From: Paracidovorax wautersii
GTDB lineage: Bacteria; Pseudomonadota; Gammaproteobacteria; Burkholderiales; Burkholderiaceae_C
Assembly (NCBI RefSeq): GCF_900113035.1
Contig: NZ_FONX01000007.1
Span: forward strand, 1-64,000
Direction: 5' to 3'
DNA: 64,000 nucleotides
The position numbers were made by a program, and so were the translations under genes. A model generated the notes under the pieces. It was not told the DNA's origin, did not search any database, and saw nothing but the letters and a program-made list of their open reading frames with translations. Below are positions 26,814-35,439 of the stretch, one piece after another; position 1 is the first letter of the stretch; every line of letters begins with the position of its first letter.

Positions 26814-27584
26814 ATGATCCGACGCCCCCGACTGTTGCGCAGCGCCGCCGCCGTTGCCGTCCTGCTGGCCTTCGGCGCCGGCGTGGCCCACGCCGATCTG
26901 CTCAAGGACATCCGCGACGCGAAGAAGATCCGCATCGCGCTCGACACGGGCTCGCCGCCCTACGGCTTCGTCGATGGCGCCATGAAGCCCGTGGGTTCCG
27001 ACGTGGAGACCGCGCAGCTGCTGGCGCAGGACCTGGGCGTGGCGATGGAGATCGTGCAGACCACCAGCCCCAACCGCATTCCCTTCCTGCAGACCGGCAA
27101 GGCCGACATCGTCGTGGCCTCGCTGTCGGTGACGCCTGAGCGCGAGAAGGTCATCGACTTCTCGGTGCCCTATGCGCAGATCCTGGCCGTGGTCGCCGCG
27201 CCCAAGGCGATGCAGATCAAGGGCTTCGAGGACCTCAAGGGCAAGCGCGTGGCCACCACGCGCGGCTCCAACAACGACAAGGTGGTGACCACGGGCGCGA
27301 AGGACGCGCAGATCGTGCGCTTCGACGACGACGCCACGCTGGTGACCGCGGCGGTCAGCGGCCAGGCCGACATCATCGCGACCTCGCCGGCCATCGTGAA
27401 CACGGTGCTGGCCAAGGCGCCCGGCAAGGATTTGGAGCAGAAGTTCGTCATGTCCACCGTGCCGCTGGGCATCGGCCTGCGCAAGAACGAGCCCGAGCTC
27501 AAGGCCTGGCTGAACGACTGGATCACCAGGAACACGGCCAACGGCAAGCTGACCGCGATCTACAAGAAGTACCACGGCAACTGA
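26814..27584 (+). CDS. ABC transporter substrate-binding protein (PBPb family 3)
   Basis: This is a 256-residue periplasmic binding protein. The signal peptide ends at VAHA (about residue 27), and the mature part has the family-3 blocks GSPPYGFVD, GSDVETAQLLAQDLG and the RIPFLQTGKADIVVASLSVTPER segment. A good AAGGAGA ribosome-binding site lies at 26801-26807. It is preceded by a pyrimidine-only tract (26760-26779). As part of the sugar-acid operon it probably binds L-galactonate or a related aldonate, although most family members bind amino acids. Confidence 0.85.
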   Translation: MIRRPRLLRSAAAVAVLLAFGAGVAHADLLKDIRDAKKIRIALDTGSPPYGFVDGAMKPVGSDVETAQLLAQDLGVAMEIVQTTSPNRIPFLQTGKADIVVASLSVTPEREKVIDFSVPYAQILAVVAAPKAMQIKGFEDLKGKRVATTRGSNNDKVVTTGAKDAQIVRFDDDATLVTAAVSGQADIIATSPAIVNTVLAKAPGKDLEQKFVMSTVPLGIGLRKNEPELKAWLNDWITRNTANGKLTAIYKKYHGN

Positions 27585-27668
27585 GCCGCCGCGCGGGGCA
27601 CCCGGCGGCCCGCGCCTCTCTCTCCTTCCTTTTTTCCTCCTTCCTTCCACTTTCCTGCGAGCCTTCCC

Positions 27669-28679
27669 ATGCTGACCGTCATCTGCGAAACCCCCGGCAC
27701 CTTGCGCGCCGAGCAACGTGAGCGCCCCGTGCGCGGCCCGGGCGAGGTGCTGCTGCGCGTCAAGCGCGTGGGCGTGTGCGGCACGGACCTGCACATCTTC
27801 ACGGGCAACCAGCCGTTCCTGCAGTACCCCCGCGTGATGGGGCATGAGCTCTCCGGCGTGGTGGAAGAGGCGGAGCCCGGAGGGCGGCTGGCCGTGGGCG
27901 ATGTCTGCTATGTCATGCCCTACCTCTCGTGCGGCACCTGCGTGGCCTGCCGGCAGGGCAAGACGAACTGCTGCGTGAACATCCAGGTGCTGGGCGTGCA
28001 CCGCGACGGCGCCTTCACCGAATACCTGGCGCTGCCCGAAGCCTTCGTGCACAAGGCCGACGGCGTCTCGCTGGACCAGGCCGCGATGATCGAGTTCCTG
28101 GCCATCGGCGCGCACGCCGTGCGCCGGGGCAACGTGCAGCCCGGCCAGCGCGTGCTGGTGGTGGGCGCCGGCCCCATCGGCATGGCGGCGATGATCTTCG
28201 CGCGGCTGCGCGGCGCCGAGGTGACGGCCATCGACGGCCGCCAGGACCGCGTCGATTTCTGCCAGCGCGAACTCGGGGTCGCCCATACGGTGACCCTGGG
28301 CGAGGGCGATGCCGAGCGGCTGTCGGCCATCACCGGCGGCGAATTCTTCGACCAGGTCTTCGATGCCACGGGCAACGCCAAGGCCATCGAGCGCGGCTTC
28401 GGCTTCGTGGCGCATGGCGGCACCTATGTGCTGATCTCGGTGGTGCGCGACACCATCACCTTCTCCGACCCCGAATTCCACAAGCGCGAGACCACGCTGC
28501 TCGGCAGCCGCAACGCCACCACCGAAGACTTCGAGACCGTGCTGGCCGCGATGCGCGCGGGCCAGGTGCCCACCGCCGCGCTCAACACCCACCGCATGGC
28601 GCTGGCCGACGTGCCGGCCGACTTCAGCCGCCTGCTGGACCCGGCCCAGGGCGTGGTCAAGGCCATCGTCGAAATCTGA
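27669..28679 (+). CDS. lgoD: Zinc-dependent L-galactonate 5-dehydrogenase-like enzyme
   Basis: This 336-residue medium-chain dehydrogenase has the catalytic zinc site with Cys in GVCGTDLH and GHE (PRVMGHELSG), structural zinc cysteines in SCGTCVACRQGKTNCC, and NAD-binding VVGAGPIGMAA. The GNQPFLQYPRV and SDPEFHKRETTLLGSRNATTEDFE blocks are strikingly like E. coli LgoD (YjjN), which oxidises L-galactonate to D-tagaturonate. The next genes are tagaturonate reductase and altronate dehydratase homologues, which fits that product exactly. L-gulonate or another aldonate could also be oxidised. Confidence 0.8.
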   Translation: MLTVICETPGTLRAEQRERPVRGPGEVLLRVKRVGVCGTDLHIFTGNQPFLQYPRVMGHELSGVVEEAEPGGRLAVGDVCYVMPYLSCGTCVACRQGKTNCCVNIQVLGVHRDGAFTEYLALPEAFVHKADGVSLDQAAMIEFLAIGAHAVRRGNVQPGQRVLVVGAGPIGMAAMIFARLRGAEVTAIDGRQDRVDFCQRELGVAHTVTLGEGDAERLSAITGGEFFDQVFDATGNAKAIERGFGFVAHGGTYVLISVVRDTITFSDPEFHKRETTLLGSRNATTEDFETVLAAMRAGQVPTAALNTHRMALADVPADFSRLLDPAQGVVKAIVEI

Positions 28680-28713
28680 AATTCCGCGCGCGTTGCTTTT
28701 CCCCGGACCGGCC

Positions 28714-29868
28714 ATGGCACATCCCATTCTTCAATTCGGCACCAGCCGCTTCCTGCTGGCGCACGTCGATCTCTTCGTCTCCGAGGCCCTCGCGGGCGCG
28801 CCCGGAGCGGGCGATGCGCTGGGCGGCATTACCGTGGTGCAGACCTCCGAGCGGCCCGAGGGCGCCGCGCGCGTGGCGGCCCTGGCTGCGGCGGCGGATC
28901 AAGGCGGCGGCTACCCGGTGCGCGTGCGCGGGCTGGCCGGCGGCGAGGTCGTGGACCGCACGCTGCCCTGCACGTCGGTGCAGCACGCCTGGCAGGCCTC
29001 TGCCCGCTGGGCCGAGCTGCGCAGCTCCGTCATGCCGCAGGTGCGGGTGATCGTCTCCAACACGGCCGACACCGGCTATCTGCTCCACGAGGGCGATGGC
29101 CCGCAGGCGCTGCAGCCCGGCAGCGCCGCGCCGCGGAGCTTTCCGGCCAAGCTGCTGGTGCTGCTGCACGAGCGCTGGCGTGCCGCCCCGCAACTGCCGC
29201 TGACCCTGCTGCCCTGCGAGCTGATCGAGCGCAACGGCGACGTGCTCAAGGGCGTGGTGCTCCAGCTCGCGCAGCAGTGGCAGCTGCCGGCCGACTGCAT
29301 CGCGTGGCTGGACGCGCACTGCGTCTGGGCCAGCTCGCTGGTGGACCGCATCGTGTCCGAGGCCATCGAGCCCGTCGGCGCGGTGGCCGAGCCCTATGCG
29401 CTCTGGGCCATCGAACGGCGGCCGGGCCTGCAGCTGCCCTGCACGCACCCGTCCATCGTGCTGACCGACGACCTGGCCTTCCACGAGCGGCTCAAGCTCT
29501 TCCTGCTGAACGCGGGCCACACCTTCCTGGCCGAACGCTGGCTGCAAAGCGGCGCCGTGCCCACCGCCACCGTGCGCGAGGCCATGGCCGACCCGGTGCG
29601 CCGCCCGGAGCTGGAAGCGCTCTGGGCTGAAGAGATCCTGCCCGTGTTCGACGGCCTGGGGCCGGTGGCGCGCGCCCAGGCCGAGGCCTATCTGGTGGAC
29701 GTGCGCGAGCGCTTCGCCAACCCGTTCCTCGACCACCGCATCGCCGACATCGCGCAGAACCATGCCCAGAAGAAGCAGCGCCGCTTCGGCCCCATCCTCG
29801 CCCTGGCCGCGGAACACGCACCGCAGCTGGCGCAGCCGCGCCTGAAGGCGGCCATGGCCGGCGCCTGA
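28714..29868 (+). CDS. uxaB: Tagaturonate reductase-like mannitol dehydrogenase family protein
   Basis: This 384-residue NAD-dependent polyol dehydrogenase of the mannitol dehydrogenase superfamily has the N-terminal LQFGTSRFLLAHVDLF, the central SNTADTGY and LLPCELIERNGDVLKGVV segments, and the KLFLLNAGHTFLAERW helix carrying family catalytic residues. UxaB reduces D-tagaturonate to D-altronate. It is shorter than E. coli UxaB (about 480), but family members vary. ATG 28714 starts MAHPILQFG; an upstream TTG is less likely. Confidence 0.8.
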   Translation: MAHPILQFGTSRFLLAHVDLFVSEALAGAPGAGDALGGITVVQTSERPEGAARVAALAAAADQGGGYPVRVRGLAGGEVVDRTLPCTSVQHAWQASARWAELRSSVMPQVRVIVSNTADTGYLLHEGDGPQALQPGSAAPRSFPAKLLVLLHERWRAAPQLPLTLLPCELIERNGDVLKGVVLQLAQQWQLPADCIAWLDAHCVWASSLVDRIVSEAIEPVGAVAEPYALWAIERRPGLQLPCTHPSIVLTDDLAFHERLKLFLLNAGHTFLAERWLQSGAVPTATVREAMADPVRRPELEALWAEEILPVFDGLGPVARAQAEAYLVDVRERFANPFLDHRIADIAQNHAQKKQRRFGPILALAAEHAPQLAQPRLKAAMAGA

Positions 29869-29900
29869 TCTCTCCCCCCTCTTTCCTGCCCAGAGCCACG

Positions 29901-31439
29901 ATGACCTCACCCCATTCCACCCCTCCTGCCGCGCTGCAGCTGGCGGCCGCCGACAACGTCGCCGTGGCCCGCAAGGACCTGGCGGCCGGCGAGCGCCTGA
30001 CCGTCGGCACGCACGACATCGTGCTGCGCGAGCCCATCCCTTCGGGCCACAAGCTGGCGCTGCAGGCGATCGCGCCCGGGGAGGTCGTGCGCAAGTACGG
30101 CCAGAGCATCGGCGTGGCGACCGCGCCCATCGCCGTGGGCGAGCATGTCCACGTCCACAACATCGGCATGGTCGCCTCCAGCCACGACCACGTGGCGGGC
30201 GCGGGCTACCGGCCGACGGAGCCGGCCGCCGACGCGCTCACCTTCGACGGCTATCTGCGCCCCGACGGCCGGGCGGGCACGCGCAACTACCTGGGCGTGA
30301 TCGCCAGCGTGAACTGCTCGGCCACCGTCTGCCGCCACATCGCCGACAGCTTCCGCGGCGCGGCTCTGGAGGCCTATCCGAACGTGGACGGCGTGGTCGC
30401 CATCACGCACGGCAGCGGCTGCGGCATGGGCGGCACCGGCGAGGGCATGGAACTGCTGCAGCGCACGCTGCGCGGCTATGCCGACCATCCCAACTTCGCG
30501 GGCGTGCTGGTGGTGGGCCTGGGCTGCGAGGTGAACCAGATCGCCCCGCTGGTCGAGACGCTCTCGCAGCGCGCGCCCGGCATGTTCGCCACGCTCACCA
30601 TCCAGGAAGAAGGCGGCACGCGCGAGACCATCGCGCAGGGCCAGCAACTGCTGCGCCGCATGCTGGAGCAGGCCGGCCAGGCGCGCCGCCAGCCCGTGCC
30701 GCTGTCGCACCTGGTGGTGGGCCTGCAGTGCGGCGGCTCCGATGGCTATTCGGGCATCAGCGCCAACCCGGCCCTGGGCGCGGCGGTGGACCGGCTGGTG
30801 CGCCACGGCGGCACGGCCATCCTCTCGGAAACGCCGGAGATCTACGGCGCGGAGCATCTGCTCACGCACCGTGCGGCCAGCCCCGAGGTCGCGGCCCGGC
30901 TGCTGGGCCGGCTGGCCTGGTGGGAGCAATACGTCGCGCTGCACGGCGGCGACATGAACAACAACCCCTCGCCCGGCAACAAGGCGGGCGGCATCACCAC
31001 CATTCTGGAAAAGTCGCTGGGCGCGGTCGCCAAGGCGGGCTCCACCGGCCTCATGGACGTGGTGGAGTACGCGCAGCCCGTGCGCGCCCAGGGCCTGGTG
31101 TTCATGGACACGCCCGGCTACGACCCCGTCTCCGCCACCGGCCAGGTGGCCGGGGGCGCCAACCTCATCTGCTTCACGACCGGGCGCGGCTCCACCTACG
31201 GCTGCAAGCCCACGCCCTCGCTCAAGCTCGCCACCAACACGCCGATGTTCCAGCGCATGTCGCTGGACATGGACTTCGACTGCGGGGGCATCGTCGAAGG
31301 GCGGCAGAGCATCGACGAGGCCGGCGAGGCGCTGTTCCGCCTCATGGTCGCCACCGCGTCGGGCCAGCGCAGCAAGAGCGAGGACAACGGCCTGGGCGAC
31401 AACGAGTTCCTGCCCTGGCAACTGGGCGCGGTGATGTGA
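29901..31439 (+). CDS. uxaA: Altronate dehydratase UxaA
   Basis: This 512-residue UxaA-family dehydratase has an N-terminal SAF domain (about residues 10-90), followed by the large catalytic domain with NYLGVIASVNCSATV, HGSGCGMGGTGEGM, LVVGLGCEVNQI and GLQCGGSDGYSGISANP. It dehydrates D-altronate to 2-keto-3-deoxygluconate. Its stop overlaps the kinase start (TGATG) so the two are coupled. A C-rich tract (29869-29887) separates it from uxaB. Confidence 0.9.
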   Translation: MTSPHSTPPAALQLAAADNVAVARKDLAAGERLTVGTHDIVLREPIPSGHKLALQAIAPGEVVRKYGQSIGVATAPIAVGEHVHVHNIGMVASSHDHVAGAGYRPTEPAADALTFDGYLRPDGRAGTRNYLGVIASVNCSATVCRHIADSFRGAALEAYPNVDGVVAITHGSGCGMGGTGEGMELLQRTLRGYADHPNFAGVLVVGLGCEVNQIAPLVETLSQRAPGMFATLTIQEEGGTRETIAQGQQLLRRMLEQAGQARRQPVPLSHLVVGLQCGGSDGYSGISANPALGAAVDRLVRHGGTAILSETPEIYGAEHLLTHRAASPEVAARLLGRLAWWEQYVALHGGDMNNNPSPGNKAGGITTILEKSLGAVAKAGSTGLMDVVEYAQPVRAQGLVFMDTPGYDPVSATGQVAGGANLICFTTGRGSTYGCKPTPSLKLATNTPMFQRMSLDMDFDCGGIVEGRQSIDEAGEALFRLMVATASGQRSKSEDNGLGDNEFLPWQLGAVM

Positions 31440-32419
31440 TGGCCGCGCCGCAAGCGACTTCTACCGTGCAGACGCCGACGTTGACGCTGGAGGTGCTGAC
31501 CGTGGGCGAGCCCATGGCCCTCTTCATGGCCGCGGCCCCCGGCGAGCTGCATGCCGTGGCCGACTTCCGCCGCGTGGCGGCGGGCGCCGAACTCAATGTG
31601 GCGACCGGCCTGGCCCGGCTGGGGCTGCGCACCGGCTACATCACGCGGCTGGGCACCGATTCGTTCGGGCGCTTTTTGCAGGGCGAGATGGCGCGCGAGG
31701 GCATCGACACCCGCTACGTGGCGGTGGATGCCGCGCAGGCCACCGGCTTCATGCTCAAGACGCGCACGGACGATGGCAGCGATCCGCAGATCGAATACTT
31801 CCGCAAGGGCTCGGCCGCCAGCCGCCTCTCGGTGGCGGATGCGCCCGCAGGCACTTTCCCGGCGCGCCACCTGCACCTGACGGGCATCACGCCGGCGCTC
31901 TCGCCCACCACGCTGGAGCTGGCCTTCCACCTCGCGCGGCAGGCGCGTGCGGGCGGTGCCAGCATCTCGTTCGACCCGAACCTGCGTCCGCGCCTCTGGC
32001 CTTCGCCGCAGGCCATGGCGGAGTGCGTCAACGCGCTGGCGGCGCTCAGCGACACGGTGCTGCCCGGCCTGGCCGAAGGGCGGCAGCTCACGGGCTGCCA
32101 CACGGCCGAGGAGATCGCGGCTTTCTATCTGCAGCGCGGCGCGCGGCAGGTGGTGGTCAAGCTCGGGGCGGAGGGCGCGTATTTCGCCGATAGCGCGGGC
32201 GCGGCCGGCGTGGCGCCGGGCGTGCCGGTGGAGCGAATCGTCGATACCGTGGGCGCGGGCGATGGCTTCGCGGTCGGCGTGATCAGCGCGCTGCTCGAAG
32301 GCCGAACGCTCGCGCAGGCCGCGGCGCGGGGCAATGCCATCGGCGCGCGCGTGGTGCAGTTTCCGGGCGATTCCGACGGTCTGCCCGACCGGCAGCAGCT
32401 GGCCCGCATCGGCGGTTGA
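31439..32419 (+). CDS. kdgK: 2-keto-3-deoxygluconate kinase KdgK (PfkB family)
   Basis: This 326-residue ribokinase-family enzyme has GAELNVATGLARLG in the substrate lid, SFDPNLRPRLW, and the catalytic DTVGAGDGFAVGV motif with base Asp near residue 270. It phosphorylates KDG to KDPG, closing the pathway encoded by lgoD, uxaB and uxaA. KDPG aldolase is not in the window. Its start overlaps the uxaA stop. Confidence 0.9.
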   Translation: MAAPQATSTVQTPTLTLEVLTVGEPMALFMAAAPGELHAVADFRRVAAGAELNVATGLARLGLRTGYITRLGTDSFGRFLQGEMAREGIDTRYVAVDAAQATGFMLKTRTDDGSDPQIEYFRKGSAASRLSVADAPAGTFPARHLHLTGITPALSPTTLELAFHLARQARAGGASISFDPNLRPRLWPSPQAMAECVNALAALSDTVLPGLAEGRQLTGCHTAEEIAAFYLQRGARQVVVKLGAEGAYFADSAGAAGVAPGVPVERIVDTVGAGDGFAVGVISALLEGRTLAQAAARGNAIGARVVQFPGDSDGLPDRQQLARIGG

Positions 32420-32464
32420 GCCGGGCGCCGCTGAGGTTGCGGGCGGCGTGCCCGCCCGCCGGCA

Positions 32465-33256
32465 TCAATCGCCCTGCGAGCCGCGCCGTGCCCAGCCGGT
32501 GGTGTGCTTTTCCAGCACGCTGAAGAGCTCGTACATCACCATCGCCATCGCGCCCACCACCATCAGGCCGGCGAAGGCCAGGCCCATCTGCATCGACGAG
32601 CCCGCGGAGATCAGCAGGTAGCCGATGCCCTCGTTGGCGGCGGTCATCTCGCTCACCGTGGTGCCCACGAAGGCCAGCGTGATCGCCACCTTGAGCGAGC
32701 CGTAGAAGTAGGGCAGCGAGCGCGGCAGGCCGACCTTCATCAGCACGTCCCAGCGCTTGGCGCCCAGCACGCGCAGCACGTCTTCGAGCTCGGGCTCCAG
32801 CGTGGCCAGGCCCGTGGCGATGTTGACCATGATGGGAAAGAAGCTGATGAGAAAGGCGGTGAGGATCGCCGGCCCTGCGCCGATGCCGAACCACACCACC
32901 AGGATGGGCACGAAGGCGGCCTTGGGGAGCGCGTTGAACGCCGTCATGAGCGGATAGACGGCGGCATAGGCCAGGCGCGAGGAGCCGATCAGAAAGCCCA
33001 GCAGCACGCCCACCACGATGGCGATGCCGAAGCCCGCCATGGTCACCCAGAAGGTGCGCCAGGCGTGGCCGGCGATGATCCACTTGAATTCGACCAGCTG
33101 GCTCCAGATGGCGCCGGGGCTGGGGAAGATGAATTCCGAGATGCCCAGGCCCGAGCAGATCACCTGCCAGAGCACGATCACGGCGAACAGCAGCACCCAG
33201 GGCGACCAGCGCTCGATGCGTTTTCGATAGGCTGCGTTCTTCATCATGCTCGTCAT
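32465..33256 (-). CDS. NMT1/TauC-type ABC transporter permease
   Basis: This 263-residue inner-membrane permease of the SsuC/TauC family has about six helices. SEFIFPSPGAIWSQLVEF follows the first helix, and the EAA loop is VLRVLGAKRWDVLMKVGLPRSLPY. Its ATG at 33256 overlaps the ATPase stop by 4 nt. It is the last gene of a three-gene importer. It converges on kdgK; a GCGGGC/GCCCGC hairpin at 32439-32455 lies between them. Confidence 0.85.
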   Translation of the reverse strand: MTSMMKNAAYRKRIERWSPWVLLFAVIVLWQVICSGLGISEFIFPSPGAIWSQLVEFKWIIAGHAWRTFWVTMAGFGIAIVVGVLLGFLIGSSRLAYAAVYPLMTAFNALPKAAFVPILVVWFGIGAGPAILTAFLISFFPIMVNIATGLATLEPELEDVLRVLGAKRWDVLMKVGLPRSLPYFYGSLKVAITLAFVGTTVSEMTAANEGIGYLLISAGSSMQMGLAFAGLMVVGAMAMVMYELFSVLEKHTTGWARRGSQGD

Positions 33257-34077
33257 TGCGTGATCTCCCCGCCGGCCTTGCGCAGCGCCCCGATGTGGCC
33301 GCGCAGCTCCAGCACGATGTCGGTGAATTCCTTGGTGTAGGTCAGTTCCAGCTCGCGCGGGCGCGGTAGGTCGATGTCGCGCCTGACGACGAAGCGTCCC
33401 GGGCTCTTGCTCATCACATAGACGGTGTCGGCCAGGAACACGCTCTCGCGCAGGTCGTGCGTGACGAGGATGACGTTGAATTTCTGCTCGGCCTGCAGGT
33501 CGCGCAGGATGCACCAGAGCTCTTCGCGCGTGAAGGCGTCGAGCGCGCCGAAGGGCTCGTCGAGCAGCAGCATCTTGGGCTCGTGGATCAGGGCGCGGCA
33601 GATGCTCGCGCGCTGCTGCATGCCGCCCGAGAGCTGCCAGGGGAACTTGTCCTCGTAGCCGCCCAGGCCCACCTTCTGCAGCAGGGCGCGGGCGCGGGCC
33701 TCGTATTCCTTGCGGCGGGCCTTGAACTGGCTGCGATGGGGCTCCACGATCTCCAGCGGCAGCAGCACGTTGTCCACCGTCGTGCGCCAGGGCAGCAGCG
33801 AGGGCGCCTGGAAGGCCATGCCCGAGATCTTCAGCGGCCCGGTGACGGGCTGGCCGTCGATGCGGATCTTGCCGATGGAGGGCATCCGCAGGCCGGTGGC
33901 CAGCTTCATGAAGGTGGACTTGCCGCAGCCCGAAGGGCCGACGATGGCGATGAATTCGCCCTGCCGTACCTGCAGGTCGATGGCTTCGACGGCGAAGTGG
34001 TTCTGCGCGAGCAGCTCGTCGTTGTAGGCGAGCCAGACATCACGGAAGTCCACGAAATAGGGGGCTTCGGCCTGCAT
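33253..34077 (-). CDS. NMT1/TauB-type ABC transporter ATPase
   Basis: This 274-residue ABC ATPase of the SsuB/TauB class has Walker A GPSGCGKST, Q-loop AFQAPSLLPWRTTVDNV, signature LSGGMQQR, Walker B LLLDEPFGALDAF and switch His in VTHDLRESV. A 12-residue N-terminal extension precedes the first strand. It drives the permease at 32465 with the binding protein at 34195; the paralogous orphan binding protein at 12170 might also use it. Confidence 0.9.
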   Translation of the reverse strand: MQAEAPYFVDFRDVWLAYNDELLAQNHFAVEAIDLQVRQGEFIAIVGPSGCGKSTFMKLATGLRMPSIGKIRIDGQPVTGPLKISGMAFQAPSLLPWRTTVDNVLLPLEIVEPHRSQFKARRKEYEARARALLQKVGLGGYEDKFPWQLSGGMQQRASICRALIHEPKMLLLDEPFGALDAFTREELWCILRDLQAEQKFNVILVTHDLRESVFLADTVYVMSKSPGRFVVRRDIDLPRPRELELTYTKEFTDIVLELRGHIGALRKAGGEITQ

Positions 34078-34104
34078 GGGGTGGTTCGTAGGAAATATGC
34101 CGCT

Positions 34105-34146
34105 GGCGCTCGTGGATCAAGCGCCTTCAGCTATTAAAATGAGAGC
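34105..34146. repeat. Short dispersed palindromic repeat
   Basis: GGCGCTCGTGGATCAAGCGCC, with GGCGCT/AGCGCC arms, is followed by AGCTATTAAAATGAGAGC. It lies in the 117-bp gap between the binding protein and ATPase genes of the importer. Confidence 0.55.
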
Positions 34147-34194
34147 GGTCGGCCGGCACTCCGCGGGGGAGCCGGGCCGGCCGCCCGGGCGTCG

Positions 34195-35229
34195 TTACTT
34201 GCGCGGCAGGATGTTCAGCTCGGCCGCCGTCGGCAGGAAGCTGCCGTTCCACACCGTCTCGGGATTGACCCGCGTCTTGGTGCCGTAGGCGTCGGACACC
34301 TGCGAGGCCATCAGCGAAAGGCGCTGGGGCTTGAGCTGGCCGAAGCCTTCGGCGCGGGCGTCGGGGCTGTTGACCACGGTGTCGATGGCCAGCTGCAGGC
34401 GGCGCGTTTCGAGCTGCGTGTTGATGATGCCGTCGCGCTCCTTCACGTAGGCGATGGCGGCGGCCGGGTTGGCGATGACTTCCTTGGCCCCGCGCGTGAA
34501 GGCCTTGAGGAAGGCCTTGATGGCCTCGGGGTTCTCCTTGACCAGCTTGGGGTTGACGATGATGACGTTGCCGTAGAGCTTCACGCCGAAGTCGGCATAG
34601 GGCATGACCACCACGTCGCTGGCCTTGGCGCCGCGCGCTTCCAGGCTCAGCAGCGAGGTGAAGGTGAAGCCGGTGATGGCATCGACGTCGCCGCGCATCA
34701 GCATGGTCTCGCGCAGCGGCGGGTCCATGGCCGTCCACTGCACGGCGCCCACGCCGTTGGCCTTGGCGAAGATCGGGAAGGCCCGGCGGCCCGCGTCGAA
34801 CACCGGCGCGCCCAGCTTCTTGCCCGTGAGGTCGGCGGGCTTGGCGATGCCGCTCTTCTTGAGCGCCATGACGGCGGCGGGCGTGTTGTTGTAGACCACC
34901 ATCACCGCGATGGGGCCGTTCTTGGCGTCGGGGTTGTTGGCATGGAATTCCATCAGCGCGGCCATGTCGGCGAAGCCGATGTCGTAGCTGCCCGAGGCCA
35001 CGCGCTGCACGGCGCTGCCGGAGCCGTTGCCGGCATCCACCGAGACGTTCAGGCCGGCATCCTTGAAGTAGCCCTTGGCGGCAGGCAGCAGGAAGAGGGC
35101 CGAGGGGCCTTCGAAGCGCCAGTCGAGCTGGAACTTGATGGGCGTCAGCGTCTGGGCGGAGGCGGGCAGCGCGAAGGCGCCGGCCGTGGCCAGGGCCAGC
35201 GCGGCTTGCAGCAGGGAACGTTTCTTCAT
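34195..35229 (-). CDS. NMT1/TauA-type ABC substrate-binding protein
   Basis: This 344-residue periplasmic protein has signal peptide MKKRSLLQAALALATAGAFA cleaved near ASAQ. The NMT1-like body has FQLDWRFEGPSALFLLPAAKGYFKDAGL, ASGSYDIGFADMAALMEFHANNPD and LETRRLQLAIDTVV. Family members bind taurine, sulfonates, nitrate, pyrimidines or riboflavin precursors, so the ligand is open; nearby nucleobase permeases favour a nitrogen heterocycle. MKKRSLL at 35229 is the natural start. Confidence 0.85.
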   Translation of the reverse strand: MKKRSLLQAALALATAGAFALPASAQTLTPIKFQLDWRFEGPSALFLLPAAKGYFKDAGLNVSVDAGNGSGSAVQRVASGSYDIGFADMAALMEFHANNPDAKNGPIAVMVVYNNTPAAVMALKKSGIAKPADLTGKKLGAPVFDAGRRAFPIFAKANGVGAVQWTAMDPPLRETMLMRGDVDAITGFTFTSLLSLEARGAKASDVVVMPYADFGVKLYGNVIIVNPKLVKENPEAIKAFLKAFTRGAKEVIANPAAAIAYVKERDGIINTQLETRRLQLAIDTVVNSPDARAEGFGQLKPQRLSLMASQVSDAYGTKTRVNPETVWNGSFLPTAAELNILPRK

Positions 35230-35326
35230 GGGGTCTCCGGTGCGGAAGGGACAGGGCGCGAGGGCCGCGGCGCGCCGGGGCGCGGCCACGGGCGGCTGCA
35301 CGGAGATCAGCAAAAACGGTGCCTGC

Positions 35327-35343
35327 TTTTGTATACGATTTTG
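35327..35343 (-). promoter_or_regulatory. GntR-like TGTATAC site upstream of NMT1 importer
   Basis: TTTTGTATACGATTTTG contains the palindromic core GTATAC and resembles TTTGTATACAAA upstream of the NCS1 permease. It lies about 100 bp before the binding protein start. Confidence 0.4.
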
Positions 35344-35386
35344 CGCGCGCTGGCGCGGGTGTGCCCCAGCCTGGTGCGCGCCCCAT

Positions 35387-35413
35387 GAAAAAAGCCCGGC
35401 GGGTGCCGGGCTT
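35387..35413 (-). terminator. Rho-independent terminator after maeB
   Basis: AAGCCCGGC (35392-35400) pairs with GCCGGGCTT (35405-35413) around a GGGT loop. Read on the minus strand it ends in a T-run, 27 bp beyond the maeB stop. Confidence 0.85.
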
Positions 35414-35439
35414 CGTCAGTGGGCAGGGCCGCTTGCCTG

